From Monilinia fructicola (taxonomy: Eukaryota; Ascomycota; Leotiomycetes; Helotiales; Sclerotiniaceae), in contig VICG01000012.1 in assembly GCA_008692225.1 (NCBI GenBank), positions 992,001-1,056,000 of the forward strand: a DNA stretch of 64,000 nt, in the 5' to 3' direction. The position numbers and the translations under genes were made by a program. The first letter of the stretch is position 1. Every line of letters begins with the position of its first letter. The notes beneath the pieces were generated by a model that saw only the letters and a program-made list of their open reading frames with translations, made no database searches and was not told the DNA's origin. Below, piece after piece: positions 59,543-64,000 of this stretch.

Positions 59543-61291
59543 CTAGTGACCATGGAGAACATCGCCCTTCTCTACTATACTCTTTTGGCATTTAGCAAGG
59601 ATCGCAGCTTGCCTGCCAACTTCCTCCAGCCGGCCAATAACATCTTTATTGCCATCCACAAATCCGTAGAGCGCATAGGGGATGCCCACATCATTGCAGA
59701 ATTCTAATACAAGCTTCTGAGCGCGACGAAGATTGTGTCTGGGCATCCGAGGAAGAGATGATGAATAGCTTGGAATTGAAGACCACCATGAAAGAAGTCC
59801 AGCCACTGTGGACAATCGATATCCATGGTCGTGCGGAGCATCTTCTGTGGAAAAGACTCATGTGGCCCAAGCTCTGATGTACTCATAGAGAAATGCGAAA
59901 GAGTGATCTGGGCATGAACCGGCATAGTAACCACATGGCTAATCAAGACAAAAGCAACCCTAGCACCATTCGTGGGAATACTTTTGTAAACTACTCCATA
60001 ACCAAACCATGCCCAGAAGAAAATTTGGCCAGCGATTTCTAGCCATCGCTGCCACCATGCAGGGCCTCTCTTTGGCCCAAGGCCTCGAAGAAGATATTCC
60101 CAGGAAAGGCGGTAGAGGTTAAATCGGCCAAAACAGAGGACTACATAGTAGTAGTATGATTGGTATGGGAGTAAAAACTTCGCGAATGCATCATATGTCA
60201 AACATTTTTCATAGAAGGTCGAGGTCAGAGAATCCAAGTATCTGTGGGTGACGGCGAAGAAGGGAATATGTTGGATATCTGGATCATGCTCAGGTGAATT
60301 TGTCACAATATGATGGACGTTATGATTGCGTTTCCACCATCCAAGTGATAGACCACCAATGAAGTCAGCAAGCCCAATACCGATAATGGAGTCAATTGTG
60401 AAGTTATGAGTGATACCCATATGACCTGCATCGTGCACTGTGAACACCAATTGATGCCATAAGCAACCAAGAAACAGTCCACTTGTTCCATACCAGCCCC
60501 ACTTCAGGCACATAAATGCCATGGAGGCAAAGAAAGTATATCGACAGCATTCGATGGCGTATGCACTATAATTGCAGTCGTACAGACCTTCCGCACGCAT
60601 TCTCTCGTCCAACAGACGATACTTTTGGACGACTTCATCTTGTGTGTCGGGATCCAGAGAGGGATATTTAGCATGATCTAGATCAATTTGTTCTCGAGTC
60701 AAGGCATCAAAGTGGGCCATGCCATCGTCCAGGTCAGGGGCGGAGGATGTGGAAGAAGCAGAGGACACAGGACGGTCATCTCTAGAGAGCCCTCTCCTGC
60801 GTACCCCTTGGCTATCTTCATCGAAGGTAGGCGTGGGAAGTCTTGATGTTTCAGAGCTTGTTTTTTCATCGAAAATACTCTCATCTTCTTCGGAATCGTC
60901 TGACATGCCTTCGACATAACTTCGAAACTTTCCGTATTGTATCGGTGGCACGAAATTCTTCCAGCGACCTTCTATTTTACCAATCTGATACCTTCCCATG
61001 AGAGTTCTCGTTTCTGCCGAGTGGAGCCTGTAGAGAAATTGTTAGTCTGAATGATTGTGCGAGAGCGACTTGGTGATTCTTAACTTACGCATTTACTTCA
61101 TCGGTTGCATCTCGACCTATCATATGTTTAATGGCCTTATCCCCTCCAGGGTGATATCTCATCCAAGCATCTACTTTCAGTACGGCTTGGTCAACAATAA
61201 TGATGGCCCTACCATCCGCAATAAGACCTTCGACTTGTCTTCGAGATATAATCTTTTCCTTGGATGCCGCAACGGTCTTCAAGGAAGACAT
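59543..61291 (-). CDS. Sphingolipid delta-8 desaturase
   Basis: Exons 61291-61089 and 61027-59543 give about 562 residues once one missing base is restored. The N-terminal cytochrome b5-like domain has the haem motif HPGGD at residue 47. After a Ser-rich acidic linker (about 100-170) the membrane desaturase domain carries three His boxes: HDAGH (about 265), HNVHH (about 302) and QAIHH (about 487), the last with Gln in place of the first His, as in front-end desaturases. Such enzymes put a delta-8 double bond into the sphingoid base of glucosylceramides in the ER. The frame breaks at 59751-59752, where a CCC run appears to have lost one C; adding it joins QAIHHLFPRMPRHNLRRAQK to the normal end GDVLHGH. 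The start at 61291 (MSSLKTV) is preferred over an in-frame ATG at 61360. Confidence 0.92.
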
Positions 61292-63255
61292 TGTCGAATG
61301 ATTGTTTTTTTTTCGTGCGATGGATAGGTAGGTACCTAGGTAGGTAAGAAGCGACAGCACAAGAGCCGAAAGACTGTGACAGTAACGAATGGATGAATGA
61401 ATTGATTGCTTGCTTGATTGATTGATTGATTGCTTGATACTTCAAAAAGAGAACATACAAAACGTTGTGGAAATCATTCGGAAAATGATTCGATAATTGT
61501 GATTTTGTTTATGCTTTTGACGGAAAGTTAATAAACAGTACCAAGTCTCATACTTTCGTACTCGAATAACTGATCAGGTACTAGTAAGGAAGGGAATAGT
61601 AAAGGGAAGGTACTACCTAGTAATCCTAGTAACCGTAAGGGAAGGAGGTACTGATACAGGAGCGGTGTCTGGTCGATGGAGAGTCCCCTGAGCCAGTGGC
61701 GGGGTGTGTTTTTATGGGGCTGAAGGTTACTACTCGAGTACCTACTACCTCTGTTGGCCGTGGAGGTATTAAAGTAGAAGGTCATCCATTCATATATTCA
61801 TCCCTTCGTTCATTGCAGGCCTACTCTGCTCTACTCTACTCTACTCTACTCTGCTCTGCTCTGCTCTGCTCTGCTCTCTATGCAAAGGGAAAAGAAGAGT
61901 TACTAGGTATTCATGGGTTCTTTGTGAATTGACTTCATATCACGTACGATTACCACGATAAGTGTCGTTTGGTCTTAAATCAGATGATAGTATGTGGATA
62001 ATATCTTAATCAAGAGTCCAGAACAAACTATCGGGCAGATTAAAAACACGTTGTTTGATGATCATCTGAAAGTGCAGATGATCCGTCACCTCATTCCTCA
62101 TTTTTCCCTCTATGCACTCGTCATGGTGTGGGCGAAGCAGGTAGGGTCTGCTTCGGAATTGATGCAAACAATGTTAATTATCTCCAGACGCCAAGCTCAC
62201 AGTGCGTTAGAACCAATTGTGAGAGACTCCAAGATCGTACAAGTATCGGAGATAGTGGCGACGGTGACGGTAGTGGTGATAACCTCTGATAATATTCCAT
62301 TACCGTTGAATGTCCAACGCAAATATCTCACATACGATAATGGGACCATCTCTTCTAGGCCTTTTTTTCTCTTGCCCGAGGTGGAACTCATTGTGATCTC
62401 CTATCTCCTATAGTACGCTGAAAAGCTTGTTATGCTACATACAAGAACTTCAGGAGTTTCTAGGACTAGTTCGTATCTGGGTTGTACTTTAGCAGATCAG
62501 CTAGAATAATTCATTTGTCGACATTTTCAGATCGCCCGGTATCATATTGGTTTTGGATGTATATGTTATCTACCACCCCTAGGCAATCTTGTTCCTTGGA
62601 AACATGCAACAGTCACTGTGATCATCTCAGTGGTATCTAGTTCCAAGCACAGCCCCTCGGGATTGTACTTGTGCTTGTGAACCTGAGCTGAGGCTCAAAT
62701 CTTTCCCATATTCGCACACCGAGGACAATCCTCGCGTTCCAGGGCGGTCAGAAGCATTTCTAGGTCCGACTGAGCTTGAGATCGTCACGATCCACTCATC
62801 CAATTCAATTCAGAAATCACAGCTTCCCTGAAGGCCAATCGCTGTTTTATTCGGGAGTGGCATTGCACACCGCGAGAGAACAAAAGGTGTTTGCTTGAAA
62901 TTCTTAGTCTTTGGGTAACTTCAAGTATGCCTGAAAATCTTGCACCGTCTTGAAATAACATTTGCAAATACACCATAGAGCCACGATATGGGATTTCTTC
63001 GTTATCTCCTAATATTTCCGGGGTTGCACATGTTTGTAAGCCTCATTCTCTTGGGCAAAAATCCTCGTTCTACAGCGAGGGTGTATCTCTCTATCTTTCC
63101 CAAGTATAAAACACCCCTTGAATATCCATCTCATCTCTCCGAATCCAAAAACAATCAAGAACTTCATCACAGTTATATAAACATACCAAACACTCAACCC
63201 CCTCAAACCCCAGAAGCTGTCCCTCCCAAACCATAGTCTCTCTCAACCACCCAAA
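61292..63255. other. Intergenic region
   Basis: It holds GATT/GCTT repeats (about 61408-61438), a CTCTA/CTCTG array and AT-rich DNA. A 139-codon plus-strand ORF (61994-62413) has no recognised domain or splice context. A shared promoter for the divergent desaturase and the gene at 63256 must lie here. Confidence 0.5.
61821..61877. repeat. CTCTA/CTCTG pentanucleotide array
   Basis: About five CTCTA units run into about five CTCTG units, a clean switch between two variants of one array. Confidence 0.92.
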
Positions 63256-64000
63256 ATGAATCTCACCACCTGCCTCCGCAAATACAACCCCAACGTCTTC
63301 CGCCAAGTAGACCCTTACGCCGAGCCCATCTACCTCCAATCACCCCACCGCCTCCAAGCCACCCTCCCCCAAGCGCTAATCATCCCCCGCTCACACGTCC
63401 CCTCCAATTCCCAAATCTACACCGACTGCCAATCCTGCGAAGATGATCCGCGAACCGGCGCCCACTCCTGCCGCACCTGTCTGGAAGCCCAATACTACGC
63501 CCTCCAAGCCCAATCACAGGCACAGGCCCAGACGCAAGATATGTATATAAACTACTCCACGTGCGAATGCCCGCATTGCGATGGCGCTTTGAATTTCTCC
63601 GCTCTCACCCAGAGAGCATGCCCCGGTGCTGGTGCGAGATATGCAAACGTGAATATCGAGCCCCTGGCCCAGCAACTGTAAGCTTGTACCACGGATTGGT
63701 CTAGAGGTAAGACGCAACAACAAATATGCTAACCAACCATGCATAGGCAGAATACGGGACGATATACACATATGCCTAGCGGGAGACTAGGACGAAATTC
63801 TTGTCGAGATGTGGGGTTGCTTGGTTCCGGGTCGTGTTTCAGTGCTCTAGGTGGTCTGAATGGGCTAGGTGTGAGCAGTCTGGGCGGCCTGGGGGGGCTT
63901 GGTGGTATAGGTGGAGTGAGAGATATGAGAGACGTAAGAGATATGAGGAATCATGGTGGAAGATATGGGATACACAACAATAGGCTTGGATATCGACTGT
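63256..64000 (+). CDS. Cys-containing, Gly-rich protein, cut by window end
   Basis: Exon 1 is 63256-63677 and exon 2 starts at 63747; the frame then stays open to the last base, so the gene continues outside the window. The start MNLTTCLRKYNPNVFRQVDP is preceded by a pyrimidine/adenine-rich leader. Exon 1 has paired Cys motifs: CQSCEDDP, CRTCLEAQ and CECPHCDG, spaced like metal-binding knuckles, and a short Gln/Ala repeat (QAQSQAQAQTQ). Exon 2 becomes Gly/Leu-rich (LGGLNGLGVSSLGGLGGLGG) and then has a VRDMRDVRDMR repeat. Exon 1 is clearly richer in C at third positions than the flanks, which supports coding. I do not recognise a family. The donor GTAAGC and acceptor ATAG fit the gene style of the window. 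Confidence 0.6.

Noticed and set aside
36724..61027. Programmed ribosomal frameshifting as an explanation of the frame breaks
   Set aside because: Shifts occur at unrelated sites, in both directions and several per gene, without a common slippery heptamer or downstream structure. Sequence error or recent decay explains them better.
61994..62413. 139-codon plus-strand ORF
   Set aside because: No recognised domain, unremarkable composition, no supporting splice sites. It could be real but cannot be supported.
1..64000. tRNA or rRNA genes
   Set aside because: Reading for B-box-like GGTTCGANTCC with a matching cloverleaf gave no convincing candidate; a tRNAscan-SE run would settle this.

Overview
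The window is nuclear DNA of a filamentous ascomycete (Pezizomycotina). Evidence: about 18 genes with mostly short introns (many 45-70 nt, GT-AG with CTAAC/CTAAT-like branch sites), long UTR-like stretches rich in microsatellites, and fungal protein families (CP2/Grainyhead factor, fungal ABCC transporter, AMO1-type nucleoporin, cofactor-independent phosphoglycerate mutase, sphingolipid delta-8 desaturase). A leotiomycete is my best guess, but that is inference from the general look of the proteins. No virus, toxin gene, CRISPR array, rRNA or convincing tRNA was seen.

Layout. 1-960: low-complexity promoter DNA. 959-3712 (+): CP2/Grainyhead transcription factor. 6941-9244 (-): kinesin-10-like motor with a C-terminal helix-hairpin-helix domain. 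10160-15299 (-): ABCC multidrug transporter that is broken (frameshift, premature stop, scrambled N-terminus). 15766-16973 (-): alpha/beta hydrolase. 18146-22428 (-): condensin SMC4, divergent from 22784-23839 (+): ELYS-like nuclear pore protein, followed by 24251-26053 (+): CCCH/FG nucleoporin of the AMO1/Nup42 type. 29360-30267 (+): protein-L-isoaspartate methyltransferase. 30268-36723: gene-poor, AT- and microsatellite-rich. 36724-about 38063 (+): unrecognised fungal protein. 40580-44651 (-): UBP2-type deubiquitinase with many frame breaks. 45490-46222 (+): complex I NDUFA11-type subunit. 47110-48444 (+): tubulin-binding cofactor C. 48901-49348 (-): Mediator subunit 9. 50061-52163 (+): phosphoglycerate mutase. 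53423-56604 (-): VAC14. 58245-58621 (-): small unrecognised protein. 59543-61291 (-): sphingolipid delta-8 desaturase. 63256 to the window end (+): Cys-containing, Gly-rich protein, truncated by the window edge.

Most genes are unrelated housekeeping genes. One block (kinesin-10, SMC4, ELYS-like, AMO1-like, about 7-26 kb) is rich in mitotic chromosome and nuclear pore functions. SMC4 and the ELYS-like gene share a 355-bp divergent promoter.

The strongest unusual signal is the reading-frame breaks. Genes between 36 and 60 kb (unknown protein, UBP2, NDUFA11-type, MED9, phosphoglycerate mutase, VAC14, desaturase) carry single-base insertions or deletions, many in homopolymers, while the protein on both sides stays well conserved. 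Most genes before 31 kb are intact. This looks more like local sequence or assembly error than ordinary pseudogene decay, though recent decay cannot be excluded. Second, introns with GC instead of GT donors are needed in TBCC (two) and VAC14 (one clear, one odd). I did not find a clearly new biological system.
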